From Cesiribacteraceae bacterium YIM B00369 (GTDB taxonomy: Bacteria; Bacteroidota; Bacteroidia; Cytophagales; Cyclobacteriaceae): 64,000 nucleotides of DNA. Position 1 is the stretch's first letter. Each line of letters starts with the position of its first letter. The translations under genes and the position numbers were made by a program. Positions 63,139 to 64,000 of the stretch are shown piece by piece. The notes beneath the pieces are model-generated. The model was given only the letters and a program-made list of their open reading frames with translations. It was not told where the DNA came from and searched no databases. The DNA is taken from NCBI GenBank assembly GCA_017948555.1, contig JAFMYY010000002.1, positions 124,001 through 188,000 on the forward strand, written 5' to 3'.

Positions 63139-63610
63139 TTTTACAATGGTTTGTTTGTTAAAAAAAAGTTTTCAGCTTAAAAAAAAGTGAAAAGACAAGG
63201 GGATTTGTCTCACTATTAAGAACTTAATGTAATAGTAAGTGCTCCCGGAAAAAAAAAGTTTGGCTTACGGGCAATCCTTTTCATGAAATCAGAGGGAGCT
63301 GAACAACCAGGCGTTGTTCCTGCGCAGGTATGAACCGGCAGGAGCAGCATTCGGTGCAGCATTAAGCTTCTGCAGCAATACGCAGCCTGATTGGATGAAA
63401 AAATTATTGTTTGCTGTTTCTGCAGCACCTGATGTGCTGCAGTAAACCTTGTATCAGCCAGGAGAGGCGGGAAACCTGCTGGTGGCAGGTGGGTATGGGA
63501 TTGAATATTTTCAGTAGACCTTATTTATCCATTTAGTGATTTTCGATGTTGCAACAAGGATGTAATAAATATTGTCATTCTTCCTTTATTCCATATTTAA
63601 AAAGTAAAGC
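63139..63610. other. Intergenic region before the truncated response regulator
   Basis: About 470 bases between two minus-strand genes without a supported gene; the 70-codon frame at 63216-63428 is unlike a protein. It should hold the promoter of the beta-helix gene. A stem-loop lies at 63420-63442. Confidence 0.4.
63420..63442. repeat. Perfect 9-bp inverted repeat (stem-loop)
   Basis: CTGCAGCAC (63420-63428) and GTGCTGCAG (63434-63442) are exact inverted copies over a 5-nt loop. No T-run follows on either strand, so it is more likely an operator or structural element than a terminator. Confidence 0.55.
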
Positions 63611-64000
63611 TTATTTCGGGTTTTGAAATTTTATTACCTCAATACTCATTTTGTTAAGAGGCTTGGTCAGGAAATCACGGACATCCTCATGCAGTTTGGA
63701 ATTTTTAATATCATTTTCATCTACAGATGAAGAAAGAATATAGAGGGTGCAACTTTCCCTTACGTCTTTTGGAAATTCACGGTAGGCTTTAAGAAAATCC
63801 CAGCCATCAAAGGAAGGCATATTTAAATCCAGGAAAATAAATTCAGGAAATTCTTCTGAACCGGCCAGAGATTCAAGTTCGGTTAATGCTTCCTGCGGAT
63901 TGGTGAAAGACCTGACGTCAGAAGTAAAATTGTTAAATTTTAGTAAATTCTCTGTATAAAAAATCGACATTTCCTCATCATCAATAACCCATGCTCTTTG
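63611..64000 (-). CDS. Single-domain response regulator, partial (5' end outside window)
   Basis: The frame is open to the right edge and gives 129 residues beginning RAWVIDDEE, the acidic pocket of a receiver domain; the start codon is outside the window. The phospho-acceptor Asp lies in FIFLDLNMPSFDGWDFL, the conserved Ser in TLYILSSSVDE and the Lys in FLTKPLNK. No output domain. It is of the same subfamily as the regulator at 19135-19512, so its kinase is probably encoded just outside the window. Confidence 0.93.
   Translation of the reverse strand, partial: QRAWVIDDEEMSIFYTENLLKFNNFTSDVRSFTNPQEALTELESLAGSEEFPEFIFLDLNMPSFDGWDFLKAYREFPKDVRESCTLYILSSSVDENDIKNSKLHEDVRDFLTKPLNKMSIEVIKFQNPK

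Noticed and set aside
63216-63428. 70-codon minus-strand frame near the right end
   Set aside because: Low-complexity, Cys/Ser-rich translation with no motif; likely non-coding.

Overview
The window reads as chromosomal DNA of a Bacteroidota bacterium, most likely of the order Cytophagales. The evidence is a SusC/SusD pair with a FecI-type sigma factor and FecR anti-sigma factor, a type IX secretion C-terminal domain, TonB receptors with carboxypeptidase-D-like N-terminal domains, -7 boxes of the Bacteroidota form TAnnTTTG, and few Shine-Dalgarno sequences. GC content is moderate. I see no rRNA, tRNA, CRISPR array, insertion sequence or prophage. Genus and species cannot be named from the sequence alone.

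Layout. 1-1128 (-): 5' part of a sialate O-acetylesterase. 1774-11642 (+): sigma factor, anti-sigma factor, SusC, SusD, a glycerophosphodiester phosphodiesterase and a calcineurin-like phosphoesterase, apparently a locus for uptake and cleavage of a phosphodiester substrate, closed by a strong terminator. 12360-19512 (+): a sensory block with a possibly split GAF/PAS sensor, a chemoreceptor, a five-PAS histidine kinase and a single-domain response regulator. 19847-22287: ribulose-monophosphate genes hxlB-hxlA (-) divergent from an AraC-type regulator (+). 22883-28407: BCCT transporter and universal stress protein (+), then MarC, a small HEAGH membrane metalloprotease and a porin-like protein (-). 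29300-29935: beta-carbonic anhydrase. 30205-30398: a cobalamin riboswitch, followed by a siderophore-type TonB receptor, an ABC ATPase, two ABC-2 permeases and a GNAT acetyltransferase. 37917-38340: relic of a GH2 gene. 38336-50072: AraC regulator (-) divergent from a four-gene glycoside operon (GH2, sugar porter, DUF5107/TPR, GH35 beta-galactosidase) with no SusC/D pair. 50301-51398 (-): ion channel with an altered selectivity filter. 51614-55206 (+): DNA-modification island with Vsr, a 5-cytosine methyltransferase, a small unknown gene, a broken LlaJI-like endonuclease remnant and an unrecognised intact protein with a PD-(D/E)XK-like motif. 55273-57101 (-): LytTR response regulator and LytS-like kinase. 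57365-60890 (+): two outer-membrane beta-barrel proteins. 60979-63138 (-): secreted beta-helix protein with a type IX sorting domain. 63611-64000 (-): response regulator cut by the window end.

Most interesting points: (1) the restriction-modification island, whose intact nuclease candidate (54247-55206) I cannot place in a known family and which follows the frameshifted remnant of another endonuclease; (2) a cobalamin riboswitch separated by about 420 nt from the receptor it should control, while that receptor has its own promoter flanked by an 18-bp direct repeat that looks like an operator; (3) a SusCD locus whose partners are phosphodiesterases rather than glycosidases; (4) hxlAB formaldehyde-fixation genes under an apparent dedicated AraC regulator; (5) relics of a GH2 gene and of a chemoreceptor-type sensor.
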